A stretch of 64,000 nt of DNA from GCA-2746605 sp963710615 (GTDB lineage Bacteria > Bacteroidota > Ignavibacteria > Ignavibacteriales > Melioribacteraceae). Shown here piece by piece: positions 1-9,303 of the stretch. The DNA is taken from contig CAVQBF010000002.1 in assembly GCA_963710615.1 (NCBI GenBank), positions 124,001-188,000 on the forward strand, given 5' to 3'. Under the pieces are notes generated by a model. The model had not been told where the DNA came from. It ran no database searches and was given only the letters and a program-made list of their open reading frames with translations. Position 1 is the stretch's first letter. The number at the start of each line of letters is the position of its first letter. A program made the translations under genes and the position numbers.

Positions 1-1797
1 ATTTATTTTTAAGCACTCAATTATATATTTGTAGGCTTCGGAAAAATTTTCTTTTTGAAAATGGGCGCCGGCAAGATTAAAATAGATTTGAGGATCAACA
101 GTGTTATACTTTGTATTCTCCGTTAAATATTTAATTGCATCATCTAACTCATTATTTGCCATGCTCATAATCCCAAGCCATTTTGTATTAAATTCATCTG
201 GTTCTAGTTTATAACTTTCTTTTAGAAGTTTACCAACAGATGAGTAACTTTGGGCATTAATAAGTTCTGCGATTTCTGAATTTATCAAATACTTATGTGT
301 TGGGAACTCCTCAAGCAAAGCTAATAATTCCCTAACATAAAGATTAAACTGATTCTTTTTCTTATAATAATCGACTAAATTTATTCGGGCATCCAGACGA
401 GAAGTCCTTCCTTCCAATACATCAAACGCAATTTTTTCTTCAGCTGTAGTTGGCTTTAATAATTCTTTTTTATCTATGATTTGATTTGAATTTGTAAATG
501 GCCAATCATTCTTTAAAATTTTAATTCTAAATTCAGCAGAAACCGAATCGTATTTTGTAAAATTGTAATTAGTTTTAACTAAGCTATCAACTTGATCTAG
601 AGAAATTTCAATTTGATTTGTTTTTATTAATCCAGCTTCTAAAATTGCTTCAAAAAAAGATTTGCCAATAATTTGGTAGCCTAGTAAATTTGGATGAAGA
701 TGATCAACCATTAGTTCATTGCCGACAATTCCATTTTCGCTTTCGAAATTTATTTTAGAATCAACATCAACAACATCAAATTTATATTTTGCTGAAAGAT
801 TATAAATAACTTCATTGAATTTTTCAGGTGCACGAAATCTTAATCCGTCTAAATCTTTAGCCAATCGGAACAGAGAATCTGCAACCTTAAAATTAAAATT
901 ATTATAAGTTTCTCTCGCTTTTTTAAAAACAGTCTTCGCAGACTTGCCATCTTGTGTCCCAATAGAATTAAAAGGCTCCAAATCCTTTAAATTTGATATT
1001 AATGTTCCAGTTAATACAGGGATTTTGTGCTCTTTACATATTGAGAAAATATCATTCAGATTAGCTTCAAATTGCGAAACACCTTGATTAAATAAATCCG
1101 AATTTAACTCAATTAATTTCTCTTGTGCAATATTTGACATCATAGTACCATCTGTTCCATTCTCACTATTGTTAAATATGGAATGAACAACTGCTACTAG
1201 GTTTTCTAGTAGTTGATAAATTTTGATGCCTTTAAGATTTAGCATTAGATTAGTAATAAATCTACTTTTGGCAATTCCCTGACTTGAACCTACTCCAAGT
1301 GCACCATAGTATTCATTATGGCCTAGATATATAAGAATTAGATCAGGTTTTTTCTCGATTATGCCTTGCAACAAGTCAAGAATTGTATAAGAGTTAATTG
1401 CTGCCATACTAATGTTAGCAATTTCAAATTTTCGATTTGGGAAAGCATAAGACAAACTCTTCCGAATGTATTTTGTGAATGATCCTGAATTTTGGTAGGG
1501 ATAACCGGCACCAGAACTGGCACCTAATGTTATTATTCTAAACGCATCTTTTGGTTTTTCTTTCAATAAAAATGATTCTGTTGAGTATGGTAAATTTGTA
1601 ATCCCGCTAAAATATTTACCTGCAATATCTGGATTCAATATTTCGTATTTATTATCAATACTTACCCATTCTGTGTATTCATTTCCGTAATTAATAAGTC
1701 TCAGAAAAACTTCAGCAAAAATTATTAGAGCAATAGGGATCAAGATCAGAATAAAATAAAACCACTTGGGTGTATCTTTTTGTTTTTTAGTTAACAT
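1..1797 (-). CDS. Membrane-anchored SGNH/GDSL-family hydrolase with C-terminal TPR-like repeats (3' end outside window)
   Basis: The reverse strand is open from an ATG at 1797 to the window edge in one frame, about 599 codons without a stop. It begins with a short basic tail and one hydrophobic segment (about residues 13-31), so it is probably membrane anchored. SGNH-type signatures are visible: a GAS block near residue 93 with the candidate nucleophile Ser, a 'YLGHNEYYG' block near residue 150 and a 'DHLHPN' Asp/His block near residue 325. The C-terminal part is helical and TPR-like and runs off the window. These are lipase/acylesterase-fold features, but the substrate cannot be read. It is divergent from the GH13 gene at 1909, with a 111-base shared upstream region. 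Confidence 0.75.
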   Translation of the reverse strand, partial: MLTKKQKDTPKWFYFILILIPIALIIFAEVFLRLINYGNEYTEWVSIDNKYEILNPDIAGKYFSGITNLPYSTESFLLKEKPKDAFRIITLGASSGAGYPYQNSGSFTKYIRKSLSYAFPNRKFEIANISMAAINSYTILDLLQGIIEKKPDLILIYLGHNEYYGALGVGSSQGIAKSRFITNLMLNLKGIKIYQLLENLVAVVHSIFNNSENGTDGTMMSNIAQEKLIELNSDLFNQGVSQFEANLNDIFSICKEHKIPVLTGTLISNLKDLEPFNSIGTQDGKSAKTVFKKARETYNNFNFKVADSLFRLAKDLDGLRFRAPEKFNEVIYNLSAKYKFDVVDVDSKINFESENGIVGNELMVDHLHPNLLGYQIIGKSFFEAILEAGLIKTNQIEISLDQVDSLVKTNYNFTKYDSVSAEFRIKILKNDWPFTNSNQIIDKKELLKPTTAEEKIAFDVLEGRTSRLDARINLVDYYKKKNQFNLYVRELLALLEEFPTHKYLINSEIAELINAQSYSSVGKLLKESYKLEPDEFNTKWLGIMSMANNELDDAIKYLTENTKYNTVDPQIYFNLAGAHFQKENFSEAYKYIIECLKIN

Positions 1798-1908
1798 CAA
1801 TAATAATAGGTATTATCTTAAATATTGTTATTTAGAAAGATATATTATTTAGTATTGAATTTCAGTAAATTTATACGCTAGTTTCAGTTAAAAATTAGGA
1901 GATTTATA

Positions 1909-4900
1909 ATGAGCTCGCCAAGAAATTTTACACTTCTTTTTTTACTTCTCAGCTCCATTATTTATTCACAAACTGTTCCTGTTACTCTTCATTATAAGCC
2001 AATTATTGAAGAGTTTACTACACTCAGGCTTGTAGGTAATTTTAACGGTTGGAATAATGCGGATCCAACTATGGTGATGACGGATACAGATGGGGACGGC
2101 GTTTATGAAATAACTAAAGAATTTGCTACCGGAGTTGAACACATGTATAAATTTGTGTTTGATGCAAACTGGTCATTCGCATGGAATGATCCAGATAATC
2201 CAAATATTAAAATAACTGATAATGATAATTCTATTCTAAATGTTACTGATCCTCTAATAACATATTTATTGCCAAGAGGTGTTAATACGGCAGGGAATGT
2301 GTATATAGATACAACTGTATTAGGTGAGCCGATAAGAGCAATATTTGCATACACTGCAGCAAATCCAATTGATATTAATTCTTTAAGTGTGACAATAGAT
2401 GGTGTACAAGTTGAAAACCCTGCTCAATATTACATTGAGGAGAAGAAGGAATTTTATTATCAGCCTTCAATCCCTTTAGGTGAAGGAGAACATACGGTTG
2501 TTGTTTCTATTTCATCTTCTGCTGGTACTAGAACTAAATCATCAACGTTTAAGCGATTACCAGGTTTAGTAGTATATAAAGCTCCAGTAGATTTTTACTA
2601 CGACATATATAACACCGGGACTTCTCTAATTCAAAATATAAGTAAAGTTTCACTAGTTGGGGATTTCAATAACTGGAATGAACTTTTTGACCCAATGATG
2701 GATAAAAACAATGATGGTTTGTATGAAGTAACCACATATTTAGAAAAGGGGAATTATGAATATAAATTTAAATTAAATAATTCTCTTTGGATAAATGATC
2801 CCGATGAACCCAAATTTAGCGATGTAAGTGATAATAATATATTTACTGTTGTTATTGACTCAATACCTTCAATTAAATTATTATATCCCAGTGAAAGTAG
2901 TGTTTTTGATAATTCTACTTCAAGCTTTACTCTATCTGTTTTATTGAGACCAGGCGTAAAATCAGCAGGAGTTAATGAAGGAAGTATCAGCATAAAATTA
3001 GATGGGGTTGATGTTTCCCACTCTTTTGATCCAGACACAAATATAGTTTCAGCAAATATAAATCTTAATGAGGATGGCGATCATTATGTATCTGTAAGTT
3101 TTTCTAATAAGGAAGGGCTATCATCCACGGAAAATTATGCTTATGGCTTATACAATAATGAAACCGGATTTTATTACACTGACGCAAAAGATGATGAACC
3201 ATACACCTATCCGGTAGGTGTTGCGGATGGAAGTGCTGATATTCTAAATGTCATGATAGCTGAAGTCCCTTCTCATGATTCATTAAACTTTAACATTACG
3301 ATCGAAGATGTTACTAACCGCACAAGAATTGGCTTATTAATTACAAATCCGGTTAACCAGACTATCAGTGATCCACTCTCTCTTGATATCGTTACTGAGT
3401 TTTGGGAAAATGAGGGCGTATTTATTCCTATTGGTGCCCCTGGAAATTCACATCAAAATATTATTAAGGAAAATATTTATTGGCTCGGAATTGATTCTTA
3501 TGGAAAAAATCTTAATGTAAACATGGATGCAATTAATTCTGATAGATTTGAATTTAAAATTAGCCTGGCTTATTTAGATAGTTTATTAGGAAGTTGGACG
3601 CGTGAAAGAAACTTTTACCTTTTCTCCTATATTGCAGCTGATGATATGAGCGGAAATGGATTCGAAGTTACTTCAGCAGAAGGAGGAAGTGATTTTGAAG
3701 AAGATCCGGATATTTACGACTCCGCATTTTTTAGAAGCGGTTTTTGGCAGGATAGAGTTTTTTCGAATTATATCCCTTCCGGTCAGAGAATGGGCCCAAG
3801 ATTTGTCTCTCTTAATGGTTTTGGGAGAGGTAAAAAATCTTTCACAGCATCTGATATTTCTGATAGTTTAGCAACTTATGGTCCGGCAATTAATTTTTTA
3901 ACTCCATCTGTTACTTTTTGGTATCCTGATGTAACAGTTAAAGGGACCTTAAGTGATTCAGAAATTACCATGGTTAAATTTTATTTCAATGGAGTTGAAT
4001 CCACAGAAAATGTCACAGATTCAGAATTTAGTGTGCCAGTAACTCTGGAGGAGGGAGAAAATATAATTTTCGTAAAGGCTGTAGATAAAAATGGGTACGA
4101 ATCGACAACAAAAAATTTAGTTCTTATATATGAAAAAGATAATTCACCACAGGTTTCTATTAGTGGAAGTGTTTCCGGTAGAACAGTTACACTGAATGCC
4201 GAAGGAACTTCACCAGATGATGTTACATTTACTTATTACTGGACAGACGATGACGAACTTAATCCTGCTAATTTAATGGGAGCTGCAACAACACAAGGAA
4301 TCACTATTGATATTCCAATCATTGAAGGTGAATATTATATAAATGTTAGAGCAAGAGATTCAAAAGGAAGATTTGCTTATGCTAGACAATTAATATTTGC
4401 TAATCCAGACTCTGTTTATCTAGCGAGAATAAATGATCATGCAAGTTGGATTGATAATGCCGTCTTCTATGAGATTTACCCACGTTCATATAGTTCATCT
4501 GGTGATTTCCAAGGTATTCAGAATAAAATTCCTGATATGCTTGATTTAGGAATTAATGCTGTTTGGTTTATGCCGATCTACACCGGTCCAACAATTCATG
4601 GTTATGAAATAACTGATTATTTTGGATTTGAAGAAGATTTTGGAACTGAGCAGGATTTTAGAAATTTGGTTGAAGCATTACATGATGCAGGGATTAAAGT
4701 AATTTTAGATTTTGTTGTAAATCATACGGCAATTTCGCATCCGTTCATGCAGAATGTTTTAGAATATAAATCAGAATCTCCGTGGGCTGATTTCTATTTA
4801 TGGGATGGTGAGCCGGGCAATTCTAATTATGAATACTTTTTTGATTGGGCCAGTCTGCCGAATTTAAACCATAATAATAAGGATGTTCGAGATTACTTTA

Positions 4901-6009
4901 TTAAAGTGGCAAAATATTGGGTGCAAGAATTTGATATTGATGGTTATAGATGTGATGTTGCCTGGGGAGTTGAAGAACGAAACTCAGATTTTTGGAAGGA
5001 ATGGCGAGCAGCATTAAAAAATATTAAACCAGAAGTTTTCCTTGAGGCAGAGGCATCTTCGTCTCAAGAAGTTTACTACCAGCAAAGATTTGATTCTGCA
5101 AATGATTGGGATTTAAGAAATAAACTTCTTGGGGTTTCAAATGGAACTTTGGCTATTGATTCACTTGATGCTGAGTTAAGAAAAGATTATCCCGATCATG
5201 CGCGACCATTCAGGTTTGTTGAAAACCATGATGAAGTTAGAGTGGCGTCTTCCTATGATTCTCAACGCTCAAAGTTAATGCATACAATTCTATTTACTGC
5301 AAGCGGCATTCCGTTAATTTATTCCGGCGGGGAAGTTGGTGAGCTAACAAATAGGGGAATGATTGATTGGACTGATCCCAATAACTTGAGACCTTACTTT
5401 AAATCACTTGTACGATTAAGAAATAAGTATTTATCAAATCCTCGAATGGAAAGAATTACTACTTCACTGCCATCGGATGTTTATGCGTATATCTCGACTT
5501 CCGAAAATCATAATATTTTAACAATTGCAAACTTCAGGGGAGAAAGTAAAACTGTTTCATTTCCGGTCGCTGATCTTTCAGAAGGTACAAAATACTTAAC
5601 TAATCTTATTGACTTTTCAGTGATTGATATTCAAGCAATTAGTGGAACTCTTGATATAGAACTTGATAGCTATGAGGCAAAAGTTTTCTATTTAGGCGAT
5701 GAACCAGTTGGAGTTGACAATGAAGATTTTGAAAATATAATTATTGATGAATTTAAGCTGAATCAAAATTTTCCAAATCCATTTAACCCAAGTACAAAAA
5801 TAAGTTTTCAATTACCTACCAATGAGTTTGTAACGCTTAGGATTTATGATGTGGTTGGACAAGAAGTTAAAACTTTGTTAAACAGTGAAATGCAAAAAGG
5901 GAAGTATGATATTGATTTTAATGCTTCTAAGCTTTCCAGTGGAATTTATTTTTACAGAATTCAAGCAGGAAAATTTATTGACACTAAAAAGTTAATTTTA
6001 ATGAAATAG
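1909..6009 (+). CDS. Secreted GH13 alpha-amylase-family glycosidase with two glycogen-binding-type modules and T9SS sorting domain
   Basis: A 1366-residue secreted protein predicted to cleave alpha-glucans outside the cell. It has a signal peptide (about residues 1-21). Two CBM48/AMPK-type modules follow, each with an 'NGWN' or 'NNWN' motif (about 20-105 and 220-315), then further beta-sandwich regions. A GH13 catalytic barrel starts near residue 845. The conserved GH13 blocks are all visible: DFVVNH (about 934), GYRCDVA with the nucleophile Asp (about 1012-1018), the acid Glu in FLEAEA (about 1046) and ENHDE (about 1105). The last about 80 residues are a type A T9SS domain with 'QNFPNPFNP'. 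The start has GGAG seven bases upstream. The following epimerase-like gene starts 20 bases later, so the two are probably co-transcribed. Confidence 0.9.
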   Translation: MSSPRNFTLLFLLLSSIIYSQTVPVTLHYKPIIEEFTTLRLVGNFNGWNNADPTMVMTDTDGDGVYEITKEFATGVEHMYKFVFDANWSFAWNDPDNPNIKITDNDNSILNVTDPLITYLLPRGVNTAGNVYIDTTVLGEPIRAIFAYTAANPIDINSLSVTIDGVQVENPAQYYIEEKKEFYYQPSIPLGEGEHTVVVSISSSAGTRTKSSTFKRLPGLVVYKAPVDFYYDIYNTGTSLIQNISKVSLVGDFNNWNELFDPMMDKNNDGLYEVTTYLEKGNYEYKFKLNNSLWINDPDEPKFSDVSDNNIFTVVIDSIPSIKLLYPSESSVFDNSTSSFTLSVLLRPGVKSAGVNEGSISIKLDGVDVSHSFDPDTNIVSANINLNEDGDHYVSVSFSNKEGLSSTENYAYGLYNNETGFYYTDAKDDEPYTYPVGVADGSADILNVMIAEVPSHDSLNFNITIEDVTNRTRIGLLITNPVNQTISDPLSLDIVTEFWENEGVFIPIGAPGNSHQNIIKENIYWLGIDSYGKNLNVNMDAINSDRFEFKISLAYLDSLLGSWTRERNFYLFSYIAADDMSGNGFEVTSAEGGSDFEEDPDIYDSAFFRSGFWQDRVFSNYIPSGQRMGPRFVSLNGFGRGKKSFTASDISDSLATYGPAINFLTPSVTFWYPDVTVKGTLSDSEITMVKFYFNGVESTENVTDSEFSVPVTLEEGENIIFVKAVDKNGYESTTKNLVLIYEKDNSPQVSISGSVSGRTVTLNAEGTSPDDVTFTYYWTDDDELNPANLMGAATTQGITIDIPIIEGEYYINVRARDSKGRFAYARQLIFANPDSVYLARINDHASWIDNAVFYEIYPRSYSSSGDFQGIQNKIPDMLDLGINAVWFMPIYTGPTIHGYEITDYFGFEEDFGTEQDFRNLVEALHDAGIKVILDFVVNHTAISHPFMQNVLEYKSESPWADFYLWDGEPGNSNYEYFFDWASLPNLNHNNKDVRDYFIKVAKYWVQEFDIDGYRCDVAWGVEERNSDFWKEWRAALKNIKPEVFLEAEASSSQEVYYQQRFDSANDWDLRNKLLGVSNGTLAIDSLDAELRKDYPDHARPFRFVENHDEVRVASSYDSQRSKLMHTILFTASGIPLIYSGGEVGELTNRGMIDWTDPNNLRPYFKSLVRLRNKYLSNPRMERITTSLPSDVYAYISTSENHNILTIANFRGESKTVSFPVADLSEGTKYLTNLIDFSVIDIQAISGTLDIELDSYEAKVFYLGDEPVGVDNEDFENIIIDEFKLNQNFPNPFNPSTKISFQLPTNEFVTLRIYDVVGQEVKTLLNSEMQKGKYDIDFNASKLSSGIYFYRIQAGKFIDTKKLILMK

Positions 6010-6028
6010 AAAAATGGTTTAATGATCT

Positions 6029-7852
6029 ATGAATAGAAAATTTTTGATTATAACAATTTTATTTTACTTAGTATTATTCTCAAATTTAGTTTTTGCACAA
6101 TATGAATTAAAGAGTAAGTACTTAATTAATCCAGATCTCAATATTGGATTTGTTGATAGCTGTGCCTCGTTTTGGCTAAATGCTTATGATGAAACTAACG
6201 GAGGTTTTTACACCAATGTTGGCAAGGAAGGAAATGTTCTTACCAACTGGGGTACCAACAAAGATATGATTACACAATCCAGAAATGCTTATGGATTGAC
6301 GAGAGCGTATATGCTAACCGGAAATGATACATATTTGGAATATGCTGAAAAAGCTTTGGAATTTATGCACTATAGTGCGTGGGATAGTATAAATGGAGGA
6401 TGGTATAACAGTATTAATAAGTTTGGTCAGCCCAATAATATTAACGAAGATAAAACTGCTTTTAATCAGCATTATGCATTACTTGGGATTTCTGCATTTG
6501 CAGAAGCTAACAAAGATTCATTAGCCGAATTTAGATTAGAAGATACATGGATAGACAATGCAGCTATTCTATGGGATCAAGACGAAATAAATTTTGGATA
6601 TTTTGATAGAGGGAATTACGACTATTCTCAACTAACCGGAAAAAGTTTTAATGCAACCGTTGATGCACTGACAACACATTTGTTCTCATTATACCTCCAA
6701 GAAGAAAATGAATTTATCTATACACAAAATATTCAATTCGTAATGGATAATATTCTTGAAAGACTAATTCCATCAATGGATAATCAAGCAATTGGCTTTG
6801 CTGAAGAGTACAACACTGATTGGTCAGTTAAAAGTAATGAAACAATGACAATTATGGGGCACTTGCTTAAAACTGCCTGGTGTCTTGGCAGAGCTTACCA
6901 CATAGATAATAATCCTGAGTTTATTGCCGGTGCGGAAAAAATAATTGATAATGTTCTGCTTAAAGGTTATGATCATCAAAACGGAGGACCTTATAAAGAT
7001 TATAATAGAGTAACCGGCGAAATGCTGATGTGGGGAAATCCGGATACTGCAAAAGCTTGGTGGCAAATGGAACAAGCTGTTGTAGCTGGTCTTATAATCT
7101 ATGACATTACCAAAGATGACAAATATTTACAAATGGCTGATGAAACGCTAGATTTTTTTATGAAATATTTTGTTGATCATGTCTATGGTGAGGTTTATGA
7201 AAATAGAACAAAATATGGCGAAGAAACTTGGGGCGAGCACAAAGGCAATGGATTTAAAGCCGGATATCACTCAATAGAATTAGGCTATTATGCTTATCTT
7301 TACTCAAAATTATTTCTACACAATGAATCAATCACTCTATATTATAATATTGAACCGGGAAAATGGCGAACTATTCCCCTGAATCCTCTAATGATGAATT
7401 TGGATAATCTGTTTATTAGTTCTGTGGAATTGGACGGTGAAGAGTTTACAAATTTTAGCAGGGAAAGAAGGGAAATAATAGTTGAAAAAAATATTGGTGG
7501 GGAATTTAAAGTTACCTTTGACATAGATACGACTATGACATTTGCAGATGTCGCTAGTGAAGTTAAGCCATTATTTGAATTGAGTCAAAATTATCCAAAC
7601 CCATTCAATCCAACTACAACCATAAAATATACTGTCCCACTTGTGAGACCTACAGAGTTCGCTATTCAAAAAGCCACTCTTAAAGTTTATGATATTCTTG
7701 GACGAGAAGTTGCAACCTTGGTTAATGAAAATAAACAAGCGGGAACGTATGAAGTTAACTTTGATGGTTCGAATCTTAATTCTGGTGTTTATTTCTACTC
7801 TCTAATAACCGGTTCATTGAGAGATACAAAGCGAATGCTTTTGGTCAAATAG
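6029..7852 (+). CDS. Secreted AGE-family (N-acylglucosamine 2-epimerase-like) protein with T9SS sorting domain
   Basis: A 607-residue protein with a signal peptide (about residues 1-23), a long alpha/alpha barrel and a C-terminal T9SS domain with 'QNYPNPFNP'. The barrel shows AGE/cellobiose 2-epimerase-type features: repeated aromatic helices, 'AFNQHYALLGISAFAEA', 'KAWWQMEQAVVAGL' and a late 'GYHSIELGYYAYLY' segment holding a His. Characterised AGE enzymes isomerise sugars in the cytoplasm, so surface export is unusual. A glycoside hydrolase with the same fold is the alternative. It directly follows the GH13 gene, which suggests both act on the same extracellular glycan. The fold assignment is good; the reaction is inferred. 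Confidence 0.75.
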   Translation: MNRKFLIITILFYLVLFSNLVFAQYELKSKYLINPDLNIGFVDSCASFWLNAYDETNGGFYTNVGKEGNVLTNWGTNKDMITQSRNAYGLTRAYMLTGNDTYLEYAEKALEFMHYSAWDSINGGWYNSINKFGQPNNINEDKTAFNQHYALLGISAFAEANKDSLAEFRLEDTWIDNAAILWDQDEINFGYFDRGNYDYSQLTGKSFNATVDALTTHLFSLYLQEENEFIYTQNIQFVMDNILERLIPSMDNQAIGFAEEYNTDWSVKSNETMTIMGHLLKTAWCLGRAYHIDNNPEFIAGAEKIIDNVLLKGYDHQNGGPYKDYNRVTGEMLMWGNPDTAKAWWQMEQAVVAGLIIYDITKDDKYLQMADETLDFFMKYFVDHVYGEVYENRTKYGEETWGEHKGNGFKAGYHSIELGYYAYLYSKLFLHNESITLYYNIEPGKWRTIPLNPLMMNLDNLFISSVELDGEEFTNFSRERREIIVEKNIGGEFKVTFDIDTTMTFADVASEVKPLFELSQNYPNPFNPTTTIKYTVPLVRPTEFAIQKATLKVYDILGREVATLVNENKQAGTYEVNFDGSNLNSGVYFYSLITGSLRDTKRMLLVK

Positions 7853-7864
7853 GGGTTATTAATG

Positions 7865-9283
7865 CTAATCGTCTAAGTATTCTATTTCCATTGAATAATC
7901 CCATTTGTCAAAATATAAATTGCCCCCTGACCATTCTACCTCACCGCGTTGAAAATCGATCGTCTCACTTCTGGGATGTTCCTTTTTAGGTGAAAATGGA
8001 GAACTGAAATCATCATTTACAATAAAGCGGTATTGGTCAATTCCACCCAAATAAAAGTATCTGACATTCTCATCATCGGATTCAATTAATCCAAATGATT
8101 GATCAACCGGAACCCAGCCGTAACCTTCAAAATAAGCTTCACACCAATCATGTAAATTTACCTCACCTGGATGAAGCATCCAGCCGCTTTGCCATTTCGT
8201 TGGTATTCCATTATAACGTGCAAGTGTCATAAAGAGTATTGTTTTTATTCCGCAATCTCCATGCATATTAGTAATGCAGTATTCAGAGATATTTAAAATT
8301 GTTGAGTATTCTCTTGCTCCAGCCCAAGGAATATTATTGCTAATCCATTTAAATATTTTTTTAGCCTTTATATATGGATTGGTTTCCTCACCAATTATTT
8401 TATTAGATAAAGTTTTTACCTTTTCCGTAAATAAAATATGAGGTGATCTTTCAATTGTATATTTTTTATAAATGTCAGATTTTATATCATATTCTGAAAT
8501 AAGATTAGGATTTATATTGAAATTAACTGCTTTGTTTGAAAGTATTAAATCATACTGAAAAATAGTTGGTTGATCTTTAACCGCTTTCTTTTCGAAATAA
8601 ACCGATCTTTGAAGATTTGAATTATCAGCAATAGTAAATTTATCATCTGAATCAAAACTTACTATTTCTTGCCTCTTGTGTCCCTCTCTTGGATATGGCA
8701 TCCAGCAGCGTAAAGTCTCATCAGCAGGAAGTGTATTTGCTGGTATTGTAATCTTGTATTTTAATCTGATTCTATTAGCAGAACCGTAGCTTCCATTATT
8801 TCCTTCCACATCATAAATTATTTGCGGAACAATACTTTCAAGTAGTAAATCTAAATCATCTTTGGATTTGCCAGTAATAGCATCTTTTCTTTCCTTTGCT
8901 GCATTATTGATTCTAAATAAATTTGTATGACTCCTATTAAAATAGAATTTTTTACCGTCAATGATTTTATATTCCAAAGAGCCATCATCCTCCCACGTTT
9001 TTAGCATACTCTCATCTGCTTCAGGAATATAAAGATGAATGTAATCAAGAACAAATTCTGCAGAACGAGTGAAATCTTTTCTTATTCTATTGTGTCTTTC
9101 AATCTCAAACAAGAGTGAATCTTCCTCAGACTGGGACAATGAATTGGTAGTTATAATATCCATTATCATTATTTCAGCTTTGCTAAAATTTCCTTCTGCG
9201 ATTTCTTTATTGATTTCAGGATATTTAGTTTGTGCCATAATAACCATTGTAGTGAGTATTAAATAGATTGCAATATTTTTCAT
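7865..9283 (-). CDS. Exported transglutaminase-like cysteine protease-fold protein
   Basis: A 472-residue protein with a hydrophobic signal-like N-terminus (residues 1-18). The C-terminal third is a transglutaminase core. The triad is visible as Cys344 in 'HGDCGIKT', His378 in 'LHDWCEAYF' and Asp394 in 'VPVDQSFG'. The N-terminal 170 residues are helical and not recognised, and a beta-rich stretch (about 170-260) precedes the core. Bacterial proteins of this type are usually peptidases or crosslinking enzymes of the periplasm; the substrate is unknown. It lies 20 bases downstream of the amidase lipoprotein gene on the same strand, so the two are probably one transcription unit acting on cell wall or peptides. 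It is convergent with the AGE-family gene. Confidence 0.8.
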   Translation of the reverse strand: MKNIAIYLILTTMVIMAQTKYPEINKEIAEGNFSKAEIMIMDIITTNSLSQSEEDSLLFEIERHNRIRKDFTRSAEFVLDYIHLYIPEADESMLKTWEDDGSLEYKIIDGKKFYFNRSHTNLFRINNAAKERKDAITGKSKDDLDLLLESIVPQIIYDVEGNNGSYGSANRIRLKYKITIPANTLPADETLRCWMPYPREGHKRQEIVSFDSDDKFTIADNSNLQRSVYFEKKAVKDQPTIFQYDLILSNKAVNFNINPNLISEYDIKSDIYKKYTIERSPHILFTEKVKTLSNKIIGEETNPYIKAKKIFKWISNNIPWAGAREYSTILNISEYCITNMHGDCGIKTILFMTLARYNGIPTKWQSGWMLHPGEVNLHDWCEAYFEGYGWVPVDQSFGLIESDDENVRYFYLGGIDQYRFIVNDDFSSPFSPKKEHPRSETIDFQRGEVEWSGGNLYFDKWDYSMEIEYLDD

Positions 9284-9303
9284 CTTCTTTATAAGGTCTG
9301 TGA

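Noticed and set aside
2103..3038. Antisense frames within the GH13 gene
   Set aside because: Shadow frames without start context or domain content.
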